Below are positions 18,430-28,853 of a stretch of 64,000 nt of DNA, one piece after another. Under the pieces are notes generated by a model. That model was given only the letters and a program-made list of their open reading frames with translations, was not told where the DNA came from and ran no database searches. The stretch lies in the NCBI RefSeq assembly GCF_017876775.1, contig NZ_JAGIOP010000001.1:1178001-1242000 (forward strand), in the 5' to 3' direction. Positions within the stretch are counted from its first letter, which is position 1. Each line of letters starts with the position of its first letter. Origin of the DNA: Mycolicibacterium lutetiense. GTDB taxonomy: Bacteria; Actinomycetota; Actinomycetes; Mycobacteriales; Mycobacteriaceae. The position numbers and the translations under genes are program-made.

Positions 18430-19887
18430 GTGACCCCCCGCCGGGTTCGACCGCCCCAGCCGCTGGCCCCGCACGGCTTGCCGGGGCATCTCGTCGAGTT
18501 CGTCGAAGCCCTTCGTGGACAAGGCATCTCGGTCGGTCCGTCGGAGACGGTAGACGCCGGGCGGGTGATTACCGTGCTCGGGTTGGGCGATCGTGCGGCG
18601 TTGCGCGAGGGCATTGCCTGCGCGGTGCTGCGACGCCCCGATCACCGCGACACCTACGACGCGATGTTCGACCTGTTCTTCCCGGCGGCGCTGGGCGCGC
18701 GCACCGTGCTCTCCGATGACGAGACCGGAGCAGAGGGCGACACAGCGGACCGCCTCCAGCTCCCGCCCGAGGACATCGAGGCGATGCGCGACGCGTTGGT
18801 GCAGATGCTGGCCGACAACGAGGATCTGGCCAATCTCGATGACCGCATGGCGGCGATGATCGCGCGGATCGTCGAGGCCTACGGCCGCTACAACTCCAGC
18901 CGTGGCCCGTCGTACTCGTCGTATCAGGCACTGAAGGCCATGAGCCTCGACGATCTGGAAGGCCGGCTGCTGGCCGGACTGCTCGCCCCCTACGGTGAGG
19001 AGCCCACGCCGACCCAGGAGGAGATCGCCAAGGCGCTGGCCGCCCAGCGCATCACCCAGCTGCGCAAGATGGTCGAGTCCGAGACCAAGCGGCGCACCGC
19101 CGAGCAGTTGGGCCGCGACCACGTGCAGATGTACGGGGTGCCGCAGCTGGCCGAGAACGTCGAGTTCCTGCGCGCCTCCGGCGAGCAACTCCGTCAGATG
19201 CGTAAGACCGTGCAGCCGCTGGCGCGAACGCTGGCGACGCGGCTGGCCGCCCGGCGCCGCCGGTCGCGGTCGGGCGAGATCGATCTGCGTAAGACGCTGC
19301 GCAAGTCGATGTCCACCGGCGGTGTGCCGATCGACGTCGTGCTCAAGAAGCCCCATCCGGCCCGTCCCGAGCTCGTGGTGCTCTGCGATGTGTCGGGCTC
19401 GGTGGCCGGGTTCAGCCACTTCACCCTGATGCTGGTGTCGGCGCTGCGCCAGCAGTTCTCCCGGGTTCGGGTCTTCGCCTTCATCGACACCACCGACGAG
19501 GTCACCGATATGTTCGGTCCGGAGGCCGATCTGGCGGTTGCGGTGCAACGCATCACCCGCGAGGCAGGTGTCTATACCCGCGACGGGCACTCCGACTACG
19601 GGCACGCGTTCGTGTCGTTCCTGGACAAGTACCCCAACGTGTTGTCCCCGCGCAGTTCGCTGCTGGTGCTGGGCGACGGCCGGAACAACTACCGCAACCC
19701 CGAGACGGCACTGCTGGCACACATGGTGTCGGCCAGCCGGCATGCGCACTGGCTCAACCCGGAGCCCAAGCACCTGTGGGGCAGCGGGGACTCGGCGGTG
19801 CCGAAGTACCTCGAAACCATCCCGATGCACGAGTGCCGCTCGGCCAAGCAGTTGGCCGCGGTGATCGACGGTTTGCTGCCGGTCTGA
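18430..19887 (+). CDS. VWA-domain (CoxE-like) protein
   Basis: A 485-residue cytoplasmic protein that partners the upstream MoxR ATPase. The N-terminal half is helical and charged. The C-terminal von Willebrand A domain begins near residue 310 with the MIDAS motif [10 protein letters not shown], and later has TDEVTDMF and LGDGRNNY. The GTG start at 18430 lies 13 bases after the ATPase stop. Corresponds to Rv2425c. No CO-dehydrogenase genes adjoin it, so the CoxE name is only a family label. Confidence 0.88.
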   Translation: MTPRRVRPPQPLAPHGLPGHLVEFVEALRGQGISVGPSETVDAGRVITVLGLGDRAALREGIACAVLRRPDHRDTYDAMFDLFFPAALGARTVLSDDETGAEGDTADRLQLPPEDIEAMRDALVQMLADNEDLANLDDRMAAMIARIVEAYGRYNSSRGPSYSSYQALKAMSLDDLEGRLLAGLLAPYGEEPTPTQEEIAKALAAQRITQLRKMVESETKRRTAEQLGRDHVQMYGVPQLAENVEFLRASGEQLRQMRKTVQPLARTLATRLAARRRRSRSGEIDLRKTLRKSMSTGGVPIDVVLKKPHPARPELVVLCDVSGSVAGFSHFTLMLVSALRQQFSRVRVFAFIDTTDEVTDMFGPEADLAVAVQRITREAGVYTRDGHSDYGHAFVSFLDKYPNVLSPRSSLLVLGDGRNNYRNPETALLAHMVSASRHAHWLNPEPKHLWGSGDSAVPKYLETIPMHECRSAKQLAAVIDGLLPV

Positions 19888-19946
19888 GCCCGGCCGGATT
19901 CGCGCGGGTGCCAGGGCGGGTCAACGCTCCCGTAAGCTGCCTCTTT

Positions 19947-20594
19947 GTGGCAAGACGGCGCAGGCTGGGTGTGATGGGTGGGACGTTCGATCCCATCCAT
20001 AACGGGCACCTGGTCGCCGCCAGTGAGGTGGCCGACCTGTTCGAGCTGGACGAAGTGGTGTTCGTCCCGACCGGTCAGCCGTGGCAGAAGCACGACCGGC
20101 GCGTGAGCGCTCCTGAGGACCGGTATCTGATGACGGTGATCGCCACCGCGTCCAACCCGCGTTTCTCGGTCAGCCGGGTCGACATCGACCGGGGTGGGGC
20201 GACCTACACCAAGGACACCCTGCGTGATCTGCACGATCTCAATGCCGACAACGACTTGTACTTCATCACCGGAGCCGATGCCCTGGCCTCGATCCTGTCG
20301 TGGCAGAACTGGGAGGACCTGTTCTCCATGGCGAGGTTCGTCGGCGTGAGCCGACCGGGCTACGAGCTGGACGGTGAACACATCGAGGCGGCGCTGCGAG
20401 AGCTGCCGCCGGACACACTGACATTGGTCGAGGTGCCCGCGCTGGCCATCTCGTCCAGCGACTGCCGCAAGCGGGCCTCCGAAGGCCGGCCGATCTGGTA
20501 CCTGGTGCCCGACGGCGTGGTGCAGTACGTGGCCAAACGCGGGTTGTATTCCGCTGACGGGAAGGGTGAACACATCATGGAGCCGGTTCGATGA
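19947..20594 (+). CDS. nadD: Nicotinate-nucleotide adenylyltransferase
   Basis: Transfers AMP from ATP to nicotinate mononucleotide, giving the substrate that NadE amidates. The 215-residue protein has the nucleotidyltransferase motif [12 protein letters not shown] near the N-terminus and ISSSDCRKR near the C-terminus. The GTG at 19947 gives [12 protein letters not shown]; an in-frame open region upstream overlaps the VWA gene and is not credible. The stop overlaps the rsfS start (ATGA). Corresponds to Rv2421c. Confidence 0.95.
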   Translation: MARRRRLGVMGGTFDPIHNGHLVAASEVADLFELDEVVFVPTGQPWQKHDRRVSAPEDRYLMTVIATASNPRFSVSRVDIDRGGATYTKDTLRDLHDLNADNDLYFITGADALASILSWQNWEDLFSMARFVGVSRPGYELDGEHIEAALRELPPDTLTLVEVPALAISSSDCRKRASEGRPIWYLVPDGVVQYVAKRGLYSADGKGEHIMEPVR

Positions 20595-20968
20595 GCGCGA
20601 CTGCTGAGGCCGTGGAGATGGCGACGGTGGCTGCCAAGGCCGCCTCGGCCAAGCTGGCCGACGATGTGGTCGTCATCGACGTGTCGGATCAGTTGGTGAT
20701 CACCGACTGTTTCGTGATCGCGTCGGCCTCCAATGAGCGTCAGGTCAACGCGATCGTCGACGAGGTCGAGGACAAGATGCGGCTGGCCGGGTACAAGCCC
20801 GCGCGCCGCGAAGGTACCCGCGAGGGGCGTTGGACGCTGCTCGATTACGTGGACATCGTCGTACACATCCAGCATCAGGACGAGCGGGAGTTCTACGCCC
20901 TGGAACGGCTGTGGCGCGACTGCCCGACGGTTCCGGTCGAGCTGGAATCACCCGAGGTCGACGAATGA
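20591..20968 (+). CDS. rsfS: Ribosomal silencing factor RsfS
   Basis: Binds L14 on the 50S subunit and blocks subunit joining during starvation. The 125-residue length and the motifs [36 protein letters not shown] and [16 protein letters not shown] are diagnostic. The start overlaps the nadD stop, so the two are translationally coupled; the nadD-rsfS pairing is widely conserved. Corresponds to Rv2420c. Confidence 0.97.
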   Translation: MSATAEAVEMATVAAKAASAKLADDVVVIDVSDQLVITDCFVIASASNERQVNAIVDEVEDKMRLAGYKPARREGTREGRWTLLDYVDIVVHIQHQDEREFYALERLWRDCPTVPVELESPEVDE

Positions 20969-20975
20969 GGACGCG

Positions 20976-21665
20976 ATGACGGTCCGTCGGCTGGTGCTGT
21001 TGCGCCACGGCCAGACCGAGTACAACGCGGGCAGTCGGATGCAGGGTCAGCTCGACACCGAGTTGTCCGATCTGGGCCGCGACCAGGCCGCGGCGGCGGC
21101 CGAGGTGCTGGCCAAGCGTCAGCCGCTGCTGATCGTGTCCTCGGATCTCAAGCGTGCCCTGGACACTGCGATGGCCCTCGGTGACCGTGCCGGGATCCCG
21201 GTAGCCGTGGACAAGCGGTTACGTGAGACGCATCTGGGGGACTGGCAGGGTCTGACGCACCAGGAGGTGGACACGGCATCCCCGGGCGCCCGCTCCGCGT
21301 GGCGCGAGGATGCGCGGTGGGCGCCACACGGTGGTGAAAGCCGCGTCGACGTGGCCGACCGCAGCATTCCGGTTGTCGCTGAACTTGTTGCCGGGCAACC
21401 CGATTGGGGCCAGGACGGGGTCGGTGGCGGGGCAGACCGCCCGGTGGTGCTGGTCGCACACGGCGGGCTGATCGCGGCGCTGACCGCGGGCCTGCTCGGC
21501 CTGCCGGTGGACAACTGGCCGGTGCTCGGCGGCATGGGTAACGCCAGTTGGGTTCAGCTGTCGGGACATTCCGAGGATTCCGGGGACACGGTGGACTTCG
21601 AAGCGATCCGCTGGCGGCTGGATGTGTGGAATGCCTCGGCACAGGTGGCCAACGATGTCCTCTGA
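20976..21665 (+). CDS. gpgP: Glucosyl-3-phosphoglycerate phosphatase
   Basis: Histidine phosphatase of the phosphoglycerate-mutase fold, 229 residues. The catalytic motif [10 protein letters not shown] is near the N-terminus and the second His is in [11 protein letters not shown] near residue 165. In mycobacteria this gene (Rv2419c) dephosphorylates glucosyl-3-phosphoglycerate on the way to methylglucose lipopolysaccharides. The identity rests on synteny with nadD-rsfS and octT. The ATG at 20976 lies 7 bases after the rsfS stop; a longer open frame upstream overlaps rsfS. Confidence 0.93.
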   Translation: MTVRRLVLLRHGQTEYNAGSRMQGQLDTELSDLGRDQAAAAAEVLAKRQPLLIVSSDLKRALDTAMALGDRAGIPVAVDKRLRETHLGDWQGLTHQEVDTASPGARSAWREDARWAPHGGESRVDVADRSIPVVAELVAGQPDWGQDGVGGGADRPVVLVAHGGLIAALTAGLLGLPVDNWPVLGGMGNASWVQLSGHSEDSGDTVDFEAIRWRLDVWNASAQVANDVL

Positions 21666-22407
21666 TCACGTGCCGTCAGAGACCCGGCGCACCCTGCTGG
21701 TGTTCTGTGACTCCCTGTCCTATTTCGGCCCGACCGGCGGGCTGCCGTCCGACGATCCGCGGATCTGGCCCAACATCGTGGCCGAGCAGCTGGGCTGGGA
21801 CGTCGAACTCATCGGCCGGATCGGGTGGACCTGCCGCGACGTCTGGTGGGCCTCGACCCAGGATCCGCGGGCGTGGGCGGCGTTACCTCGCGCCGGCGCG
21901 GTGGTTTTCGCCACCAGCGGCATGGACTCGCTCCCTTCACCGTTGCCGACGGCGCTGCGCGAGCTGATCCGCTATGTGCGTCCGGCCTGGCTGCGACGCT
22001 GGGCGCGCGACGGCTACGGCTGGCTTCAGCCGCGGTTGTCGCCGGTCGCCCGCGCAGCACTGCCCCCGCATCTGACGGTCGAATACCTTGAGATGACGCG
22101 CAACGCCATCGATTTCAACCGGCCGGGTATTCCGGTCGTGGCCTCGTTGCCGTCGGTGCACATGGCCGACACGTACGGCAAGGCCCATCACGGTCGTGAG
22201 CCCACGGTCAAGGCGATCACGGCCTGGGCGGCCGAACATGACGTGGCGCTGGTGGACCTCAAGGCCGCGGTGGCCGACGAGGTGCTCAGCGGGCGGGGCA
22301 ATCCCGACGGCATCCACTGGAATTTCGAGGCCCACCGGGCGGTGGCCGAGTTGATGCTCAAGGGCCTGGCTGAAGCCGGTGTGCCGCAACTGGATTCCAC
22401 CGACTGA
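21655..22407 (+). CDS. octT: Diglucosylglycerate octanoyltransferase (SGNH-hydrolase fold)
   Basis: A 250-residue SGNH/GDSL-like protein. The nucleophile block is [13 protein letters not shown] near residue 14, and the C-terminal catalytic pair lies in [15 protein letters not shown]. Its M. tuberculosis counterpart Rv2418c transfers octanoate to diglucosylglycerate, an early intermediate of methylglucose lipopolysaccharide. The start ATG lies inside the 3' end of gpgP, 11 bases before its end, so the two genes are coupled and probably act in sequence. Function rests on synteny and fold. Confidence 0.9.
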   Translation: MSSDHVPSETRRTLLVFCDSLSYFGPTGGLPSDDPRIWPNIVAEQLGWDVELIGRIGWTCRDVWWASTQDPRAWAALPRAGAVVFATSGMDSLPSPLPTALRELIRYVRPAWLRRWARDGYGWLQPRLSPVARAALPPHLTVEYLEMTRNAIDFNRPGIPVVASLPSVHMADTYGKAHHGREPTVKAITAWAAEHDVALVDLKAAVADEVLSGRGNPDGIHWNFEAHRAVAELMLKGLAEAGVPQLDSTD

Positions 22408-22409
22408 CG

Positions 22410-23249
22410 ATGGCGGTCATGGTGGTGACCGACTCGACCTCGCAGTTGCGGCCCGAGTTGTGTGAAGAGTGGGGCATTCGGCAGGTGCCGTTGCATATCC
22501 TCGATGACGGCAACGACCTGCGTGACGGGATCGACCCGATGCCGTCGGGCATCTATGACCAGCCCCGGGTCACCACGTCTGGGGCGTCGCCGGCCGATCT
22601 CGCCGATACCTATCGCCAGGCGCTGGCCGACAGTAGCGGTGATGGTGTTGTTGCAGTCCATATTTCGGCTGCGCTGTCGAGTACCTACAGCACCGCGGCG
22701 GCGGTGGCCCGCGAAATCGGGCCGGCCGTGCGGGTGGTGAACTCCCGTGCCGCCGCGATGGGGGTGGGCTTCGTCGCCCTGGCCGCGGCGGAATCGGCCC
22801 GTGGCGGTGGAGCACTCGACACCGTTGAGGCGGCGGCTCGCGCCGCGATCCCGCGCGGGAAGGCGTTCATCGTCGTACACCGACTCGACAACCTGCGGCG
22901 CAGTGGCCGGATCGGTACGGCGGCATCGTGGCTGGGTACCGCGCTGTCACTCAAACCACTGCTGCGTCTGGATGTGGATGGCCGACTGGTGCTGTCACAG
23001 CGCATCCGGACGACATCGAAAGCGCATGCGGCACTGGTCGATCAGATCGTCGACGCGGCGGGGGACCGTGCCGTGCGCGTGGTCGTGCACCATGTCGACA
23101 ACCCGGACGGTGCCGAGGAGATCGCGGCGGCACTCACCGACCGGTTGCCGAAGCTGGGATCCCTGTCGGTGACCGACATGGGCGCGGTGCTCGCAGTGCA
23201 CGTCGGTGGCGGAGCGGTGGGTGCGTGTATCACCGTGGAGGACGCTTAG
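22410..23249 (+). CDS. DegV family fatty-acid-binding protein
   Basis: A 279-residue two-domain DegV protein. Family members bind a fatty acid and can present it to fatty-acid kinase. It begins MAVMVVTDSTSQLRPEL, has TSGASPADLADTYRQAL and ISAALSSTYSTAAA in the first domain, and GTAASWLGTALSLKPLL in the second. It starts 3 bases after the octT stop, closing the nadD-octT operon. Corresponds to Rv2417c. No FakA-like kinase is visible in this window. Confidence 0.93.
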   Translation: MAVMVVTDSTSQLRPELCEEWGIRQVPLHILDDGNDLRDGIDPMPSGIYDQPRVTTSGASPADLADTYRQALADSSGDGVVAVHISAALSSTYSTAAAVAREIGPAVRVVNSRAAAMGVGFVALAAAESARGGGALDTVEAAARAAIPRGKAFIVVHRLDNLRRSGRIGTAASWLGTALSLKPLLRLDVDGRLVLSQRIRTTSKAHAALVDQIVDAAGDRAVRVVVHHVDNPDGAEEIAAALTDRLPKLGSLSVTDMGAVLAVHVGGGAVGACITVEDA

Positions 23250-23286
23250 CCCGTCCGGCGATTGCCGACGCCGCTTTCTACATCAG

Positions 23287-23314
23287 GGTTGTGGATTCGG
23301 CGGCGCGCACAACC
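23287..23314 (+). terminator. Candidate hairpin after degV
   Basis: GGTTGTG (23287-23293) and CACAACC (23308-23314) are complementary around a 14-base loop, between the convergent degV and DapB-like genes. Short stem and no U tract, so a weak call. Confidence 0.35.
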
Positions 23315-23357
23315 GTCAGGTGGAAAACGGCGTTACAGTCGCGGTGATGCGCCTGAG

Positions 23358-24410
23358 CTAGCCGGCGAAGCGGCCGGTGACCGGCGGTAGGTCCTTGAGC
23401 GTGAGGATGCCCGGCGCTGCTGCCACCACCGCAGGCACCGCGTTGGTGACCGGTAGCGCGGTGTAGATCATGCCGAGCCCGTTGAGGCTGACCTCGCTCC
23501 AGTCCTTCGAGGGTAGGCAGTACACGACAGTGCGCATGTTGGGGACGCCGAACACCTGGATCACGTGACCATGCGCGACGGGCTTCGGCGGGGTGACGTG
23601 ATTGCCCATGATCCAGTTGAATCCGACGCTGACGACGTTCTTCTCGCCGACCCAGCCGCGGTGGTAGCCGTACACACTGGCCACCGTGCCCTTGGGGATC
23701 TGCATGAAGCCCAGATCGGAATCCTCGGTGGCCGGGGTGAACGTGACGTCGAACGTGATCCGGTCCAGCTTGGCGCCGATGGCGTCGGCCATCATCGCCG
23801 CCGACTCGGCGAACACCTCACTCTCGAGGCGGACACTCTCGGCCAGTCCCGGTGTCTCGGGATCCTGTCCGAATCCCATTGCGGCCATGGTTCCGGCCGA
23901 TTCGTAGACCCCGCAGTCCACGGACTCGGTGATCCGGATTTCGTCGACGCTCTCGCACGCGCTGGACAGCACCATGCCCATCATGTTGGTCAGGCCGGGA
24001 TGGGCCCCGCTGCCGAAGATGGTGGAATTGCCTGTCTGGCAGGCTTTCTCGATGCGTTCCCGGTCTTCGGGGGCTTGCTTGCCGCCGGTGATCCAGGCGG
24101 CACTGGAACACACGTTGATCCCGGCCTCCAGTAGGCGGACCAGTTCGTCGATGCTGGGCCAGATCGGGTTGTAGCAGCAGGCATCGGGCTTCAGGGCGAT
24201 CAGGTCGTCGATGGAGTTGGTGGCCTTGATACCGGTGGGCTCGGGTCGGCCGGCCAACTCGGCGGCATCGACACCGACCTTGTCCGCGCCGTAGGCGTAT
24301 ACGCCGACCAGTTCCATGTCGTCGCGGCCGATGATCGCGTGCAGCGACCGCCGACCGATGTTGCCGGTGGTCCATTGGATGACCCGAATCGGCCTATCCG
24401 TTGCGGTCAT
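23358..24410 (-). CDS. DapB-like NAD(P)-dependent reductase of unknown substrate
   Basis: A 350-residue protein with an N-terminal Rossmann fold (VIQWTTGNIGRRSLHAII) of the dihydrodipicolinate-reductase type. Its C-terminal domain is like that of amine/diaminopentanoate dehydrogenases. It is not lysine-pathway DapB, which is shorter and carries other motifs. Mycobacteria have several such paralogues, often near steroid or fatty-acid genes. The ATG at 24410 follows a strong GAGGAGG. A possible -10 element (TAGTGT on the minus strand) lies within ATAGTGTCTAG, a sequence also present in the TetR operator near 6404-6420. It sits where eis is found in M. tuberculosis. Confidence 0.8.
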   Translation of the reverse strand: MTATDRPIRVIQWTTGNIGRRSLHAIIGRDDMELVGVYAYGADKVGVDAAELAGRPEPTGIKATNSIDDLIALKPDACCYNPIWPSIDELVRLLEAGINVCSSAAWITGGKQAPEDRERIEKACQTGNSTIFGSGAHPGLTNMMGMVLSSACESVDEIRITESVDCGVYESAGTMAAMGFGQDPETPGLAESVRLESEVFAESAAMMADAIGAKLDRITFDVTFTPATEDSDLGFMQIPKGTVASVYGYHRGWVGEKNVVSVGFNWIMGNHVTPPKPVAHGHVIQVFGVPNMRTVVYCLPSKDWSEVSLNGLGMIYTALPVTNAVPAVVAAAPGILTLKDLPPVTGRFAG

Positions 24411-24546
24411 ATCGCCTCCTCGTTGAGCCCTGCACTGGACCTAGACACTATCGGGGACTTGTTCACTCGCGATAGGCACACCGTCGTCGCACAATCGAAC
24501 TGTGGGGCGGGCTCGCCCCGGCGACACCATGAATCGAGGTCAGATC

Positions 24547-25341
24547 ATGGACATCCTCTATGCCCTCGCTGCGGCCGGGGCTGGCGCCATCGCCATGCTC
24601 TGGCTCGGCGTGAACAACATCCGCGTGGTCAGGCAGTACGAGCGCGGCGTGGTCTTCCGGTTCGGCCGGGTCCGGGCCAACATCCGGCAACCAGGGCTGA
24701 CGATGCTCATTCCCGTCGCCGACCGATTACAGAAGGTCAACATGCAGATCATCACGATGCCGGTGCCCGCGCAGGACGGCATCACCCGCGACAACGTCAC
24801 CGTGCGGGTTGATGCGGTCATCTACTTCAACGTGCTCGACCCCGTGCGGGCGGTCGTCGACGTCCAGGACTACATGTCGGCGATCGGTCAGGTGGCGCAG
24901 ACCTCACTGCGGTCGATCATCGGCAAGAGCAACCTGGACGACCTCCTGTCCAACCGGGAGCGGCTCAATCAAGGTCTCGAACTGCTCATCGACAACCCCG
25001 CTGTGGGCTGGGGGATTCACATCGACCGGGTCGAGATCAAAGACGTGGTGCTGCCGGATTCGATGAAGCGGTCCATTGCGCGTCAGGCCGAGGCGGAGCG
25101 CGAACGACGGGCCCGAGTCATCACCGCCGACGGTGAACTGCAGGCGTCCGAGAAACTCGCCGCGGCCGCCGATGTGATGTCGGCCGACCCGGCGGCCCTG
25201 CAGCTGCGGCTATTGGAGACGGTCGTCGAGGTGGCCGCGGAGAAGAACTCCACCGTGGTCCTGCCGTTCCCGGTGGAACTGCTGCGGTACCTGGAACGGG
25301 CCACGCCCCAGCAGCAGTCCTCCACCCGCGCAGTGGGATAG
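24547..25341 (+). CDS. Slipin/stomatin-type SPFH membrane protein
   Basis: A 264-residue membrane-anchored SPFH (band 7) protein. The N-terminal transmembrane segment is LYALAAAGAGAIAMLWLGV. The SPFH domain follows (VRQYERGVVFRFGRVR ... ITRDNVTVRVDAVIYF). A charged helix (RQAEAERERRARVITADGE) and a C-terminal tail complete it. Slipins assemble rings in membranes and often pair with an NfeD protease or partner; none is seen here. The ATG at 24547 has GAGGT six bases upstream, better than the ATG at 24529. Confidence 0.88.
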   Translation: MDILYALAAAGAGAIAMLWLGVNNIRVVRQYERGVVFRFGRVRANIRQPGLTMLIPVADRLQKVNMQIITMPVPAQDGITRDNVTVRVDAVIYFNVLDPVRAVVDVQDYMSAIGQVAQTSLRSIIGKSNLDDLLSNRERLNQGLELLIDNPAVGWGIHIDRVEIKDVVLPDSMKRSIARQAEAERERRARVITADGELQASEKLAAAADVMSADPAALQLRLLETVVEVAAEKNSTVVLPFPVELLRYLERATPQQQSSTRAVG

Positions 25342-25440
25342 CGACGGCGGTAATCCACAACGCGAGATTCATCCACAGCCTCCCGGTGCCGCAGGCCCCG
25401 CCGCCCGGAATCGTCATGACCCGGACCTACCGTCGCGGGC

Positions 25441-26292
25441 ATGGGAACCGAATTGTCGATGGAGCGGCTTCACCGTCTGGGGAGTGGCCGTCCGGGCACC
25501 GAGCCTGATCGCGACACCGACGGTGACGACGAGGCGCATCGGGACACCGAGTCGGAGAGCGCCCTGTCGAGATGGCTGCCCGATACGGCACCGGCAGCCG
25601 GCCCGGGCTGGTTGACCAGGGTGCGTGCCGACCCGGGCCGTGCCGGCGCACTGGCGCTGGCCGGCGTCGGGGTCCTGGCGATTCTGGTCACCGTCTTCAC
25701 CCTGATCCGTCAGCAGCCACCGCCGGTCGCCTCGGTGAATCTGCCACCGGTGCAGATGGTTTCGTCGGCCGGTCCGACACCGGCAGGTGACGCTCCGGGC
25801 GGGCCCGTGGTGATCAGCGTGGTCGGGCTGGTGCACAAGCCGGGCCTGGTGACCCTGCAGCCCGGGGCCAGAATTGCCGACGCGCTGGAAGCCGTCGGTG
25901 GGCCACTCGACGGTGCCGACCTGATCGGGTTGAACATGGCTCGCCGGGTCGGTGACGGGGAACAGATCGTGGTGGGTATCGACGCGCCACCGGGCGAACC
26001 GAGGACCATGGGCAGTTCGGTCGCGGGTGATGCGCAGGCTTCGTCCCCACCTGGCGCGCCGCAGAAAGGGGCGCCGAAAGCCAGCGCCGGTGCGCCGTCA
26101 GGGCCCGTGGACCTCAACACGGCGACGGTCGAGGACCTCGACGCGCTGCCCGGCGTCGGCCCGGTGACCGCCGAGGCGATCGTGGCCTGGCGGGCCGCCA
26201 ACGGTCGGTTCGACAGTGTCGATCAACTCGGTGACGTCGACGGCATCGGTCCGGCACGGCTGGAGAAGCTACGTGAGCTGGTCCGGGCGTGA
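25441..26292 (+). CDS. comEA: ComEA-like helix-hairpin-helix DNA-binding protein
   Basis: A 283-residue protein with a charged cytoplasmic N-terminus and one transmembrane helix near residues 60-83 (GALALAGVGVLAILVTVFTLI-type). An outer SLBB domain follows (VVISVVGLVHKPGLVTLQPG), then a low-complexity Ala/Pro linker. A C-terminal tandem HhH begins DLNTATVEDLDALPGVGPVTA. In competent bacteria ComEA receives DNA outside the membrane for ComEC. The comEC frame overlaps its 3' end by 20 bases. Corresponds to Rv2415c. Natural competence is not established in this group. Confidence 0.9.
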   Translation: MGTELSMERLHRLGSGRPGTEPDRDTDGDDEAHRDTESESALSRWLPDTAPAAGPGWLTRVRADPGRAGALALAGVGVLAILVTVFTLIRQQPPPVASVNLPPVQMVSSAGPTPAGDAPGGPVVISVVGLVHKPGLVTLQPGARIADALEAVGGPLDGADLIGLNMARRVGDGEQIVVGIDAPPGEPRTMGSSVAGDAQASSPPGAPQKGAPKASAGAPSGPVDLNTATVEDLDALPGVGPVTAEAIVAWRAANGRFDSVDQLGDVDGIGPARLEKLRELVRA

Positions 26293-27844
26293 TGTTTCCG
26301 ACGGTGACGGGCCGCCCGGCGACGGGTGGGCCGCGGGGCAGCCACTGGATCTGCGTCTCGTCCCGGCCGCGCTGACCGCGTGGTCGGTGTCGGCGGCCGC
26401 GATCGTCTGGCACCCGGGCGCCGCTGTGGTGGCGGGTCTCGGCGCCGTCGGGCTGACCTGGTTGGCCGCCCGGTGGGGAAACGGTGACGGCGCGGGCGTA
26501 GCCGCGGCCGTTCTGGCCGTGGCGGCCGTCGCTGCCGGATTCGCGGTCGCGGTGGGACTGCGCGTGCATCAGGTCGAACATCATCCGGTCAGCCGTCTCT
26601 ACGGTGGAACCGCGACGGTGGAGGTCGTTCCCGCCGAGACACCGCGGACGATCAAGGGCGGGCGGTTGATGTTCCGTGCTGCACTGCGTCGGGTCGACCG
26701 GGCCCCGATGTCGGGGCGGGTCCTGGTGTTCGCACCACCGGGCTTCGGCGAGGCGGGTCCGGGACGTCCGGTGACATTCCGGGCCGCCGTGGGGCGCCCA
26801 GACCGCAGGGATCTGAGTGTGGCCGTGCTGGCAGCGTCGGGACAGCCGTCGCTGGGGGAGGCCTCGGCCGTACAGCGCATCGCCCAGCAGATCCGTGCGG
26901 GCTTCGCAGAAGCGGCACGTGCGGCGCTGCCCGCCGATCAGGCAGCCATGTTGCCCGCATTGGTACTGGGGGATACCTCGACGGTCACCGGCACGACCAC
27001 CGCGCAGTTCCGCACGTCGGGTCTCACCCATCTGACCGCGGTGTCGGGCGCCAACGTGACCATCGTGTGCGGGGCGCTGTTGCTCAGCGCGGCATTGGTC
27101 GGGCCGAGAGCCGCCGTGCTGCTCGCCGGCGCTGGATTGGTCGGCTTCGTCATCGTCGTGCAGCCCTCGGCCAGCGTCCTGCGGGCTGCCGTGATGGGTG
27201 CGGTGACCCTGCTCGCGGTGTTGACCCATCGGCGACGACAGGCGGTGCCCGCGCTGGCCGCCGGCGTGATCGCTCTGATGATCGCGGCCCCCGAACTGGC
27301 GGTCGATATCGGGTTCGCATTGTCGGTGTGTGCGACGGCGAGCATCGTCGTCCTCGCCCCGGTGTGGTCCGGGCGGTTGCAGGCCCGTGGCTGGCCGCGC
27401 CCGATGGCGGCAGCGGTCAGCGTGGCGGTGGTGGCCCAGTTGGTCACCGCCCCACTGGTGGCCGGGATCTCGGGAACCGTCAGCTTGGTGGCTGTCGCCG
27501 CCAATCTCGCAGTGGCCGGGGTGATTCCGCCGATCACGGTCCTCGGTACCGCGGCGGCCGTGTGCTCGACGGTCTGGCCCGGCGGAGCCCAACTACTGAT
27601 CCGGTTCACCGGACCGGAGCTGTGGTGGCTGCTGTCGGTGGCCCGGTGGGGTTCGGCACTCCCGGCGGCCGCCCTGCCGTCGCCCTCCGGGTTGGCCGGT
27701 GTGGTGTCGGTGGCGTTGGGAGGGGTGGCGTTGACGGTGTTGTGGCGGCTGCGCTGGGTGCGTCGCGGGTTGGCCGCGGTGGTGTTCGGCCTCCTGGCCT
27801 GGGCACTGGCGGGCCAGGTGGTCGGAGCTGTCGGTTCGGCGTGA
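26273..27844 (+). CDS. comEC: ComEC/Rec2-family membrane channel protein (short form)
   Basis: A polytopic membrane protein of about 523 residues. It begins with several helices ([34 protein letters not shown]) and an OB-like soluble part. The competence domain shows [20 protein letters not shown] and [16 protein letters not shown], then eight or so further helices. The C-terminal metallo-beta-lactamase nuclease domain of long ComEC proteins is missing, as in Rv2414c. The GTG at 26273 is the first start that keeps the N-terminus and overlaps comEA by 20 bases, giving coupling. Confidence 0.88.
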   Translation: MSWSGRDVSDGDGPPGDGWAAGQPLDLRLVPAALTAWSVSAAAIVWHPGAAVVAGLGAVGLTWLAARWGNGDGAGVAAAVLAVAAVAAGFAVAVGLRVHQVEHHPVSRLYGGTATVEVVPAETPRTIKGGRLMFRAALRRVDRAPMSGRVLVFAPPGFGEAGPGRPVTFRAAVGRPDRRDLSVAVLAASGQPSLGEASAVQRIAQQIRAGFAEAARAALPADQAAMLPALVLGDTSTVTGTTTAQFRTSGLTHLTAVSGANVTIVCGALLLSAALVGPRAAVLLAGAGLVGFVIVVQPSASVLRAAVMGAVTLLAVLTHRRRQAVPALAAGVIALMIAAPELAVDIGFALSVCATASIVVLAPVWSGRLQARGWPRPMAAAVSVAVVAQLVTAPLVAGISGTVSLVAVAANLAVAGVIPPITVLGTAAAVCSTVWPGGAQLLIRFTGPELWWLLSVARWGSALPAAALPSPSGLAGVVSVALGGVALTVLWRLRWVRRGLAAVVFGLLAWALAGQVVGAVGSA

Positions 27845-27857
27845 CACGATCATCGGT

Positions 27858-28820
27858 GTGAGTCAACAGATCGACGGCCTGCACCTGGTTTTGGGCGATG
27901 AGGAACTGCTGGTCGAACGAGCTGTCGGCGCGGTGCTGCGGGCTTTACGGGGGCAGGCCGGGTCCGACGACGTTCCGGTGGACCGGATGCGGGCCGGCGA
28001 GGTCAGCACCAGCGAGCTCGCCGAGCTGCTGAGCCCGTCGTTGTTCGCCGAGGAACGCATGGTGGTGCTGGAGGCCGCCGCCGAGGCGGGGAAGGACGCC
28101 GTGGCCCTGATCTCCTCGGTTGCGGCCGATCTGCCGCCCGGCACCGTCCTGGTCGTCCTTCACTCCGGGGGCGGGCGAGCCAAAGCGCTGGCCGATCAAC
28201 TGAAAAAGCTTGGTGCACAGGTGCATCCATGTGTGCGTATCACCAAGCCGGCAGAGCGTGCGGATTTCGTGCGCGCCGAGTTCCGCGCGCTGCGGGTGAA
28301 GGTTTCCGACGATACGGTCACCGCGGTACTCGACGCGGTCGGGTCGAACATCCGTGAGCTCGCCGCGGTGTGCTCACAGCTGGTGGCCGACACCGCCGGT
28401 CAGGTGGACCCTGTGGCGGTGCGCCGCTATCACAGCGGCAAGGCGGAGGTGAAGGGCTTCGACATCGCGGACAAGGCGGTCACCGGAGATGTCGCCGGTG
28501 CGGCCGAGGCGTTGCGGTGGGCGATGCTGGCCGGTGAGCCGCACGTGGTGCTGGCCGACGCGCTGGCCGAGGCGGTGCACACGATCGCGCGGGTCGGTCC
28601 GCTGTCGGGGGACCCGTACCGGCTGGCCGGCGAACTGGGCATGCCGCCCTGGCGGGTGCAGAAGGCGCAGAAGCAGGCGCGCAGGTGGTCACGCGACTCG
28701 GTGGCCGAGGCCATGCGGGTGGTCGCCGCGCTCAATGCAGACGTAAAGGGCGCAGCGGCAGATGCCGACTACGCCCTTGAGACAGCGGTACGCCGGGTGG
28801 CGCAACTCGCCACCCGGTGA
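27858..28820 (+). CDS. holA: DNA polymerase III delta subunit
   Basis: Clamp-loader subunit that opens the sliding clamp. A 320-residue HolA/YqeN-type protein with an AAA+-like N-terminal domain ([16 protein letters not shown] near residue 8, [14 protein letters not shown]). The collar helices include [24 protein letters not shown] and the C-terminal [18 protein letters not shown]. The GTG start lies 13 bases after comEC. The comEA-comEC-holA-rpsT arrangement is conserved across many bacteria. Corresponds to Rv2413c. Confidence 0.93.
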   Translation: MSQQIDGLHLVLGDEELLVERAVGAVLRALRGQAGSDDVPVDRMRAGEVSTSELAELLSPSLFAEERMVVLEAAAEAGKDAVALISSVAADLPPGTVLVVLHSGGGRAKALADQLKKLGAQVHPCVRITKPAERADFVRAEFRALRVKVSDDTVTAVLDAVGSNIRELAAVCSQLVADTAGQVDPVAVRRYHSGKAEVKGFDIADKAVTGDVAGAAEALRWAMLAGEPHVVLADALAEAVHTIARVGPLSGDPYRLAGELGMPPWRVQKAQKQARRWSRDSVAEAMRVVAALNADVKGAAADADYALETAVRRVAQLATR

Positions 28821-28853
28821 ACCGGGAATAGCTATTCGGGGGAAACCCGGAGA

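Noticed and set aside
16176..18614. An 812-codon minus-strand frame opposite proA and the MoxR gene
   Set aside because: Shadow of two well-supported genes; no recognisable domain and no start context.
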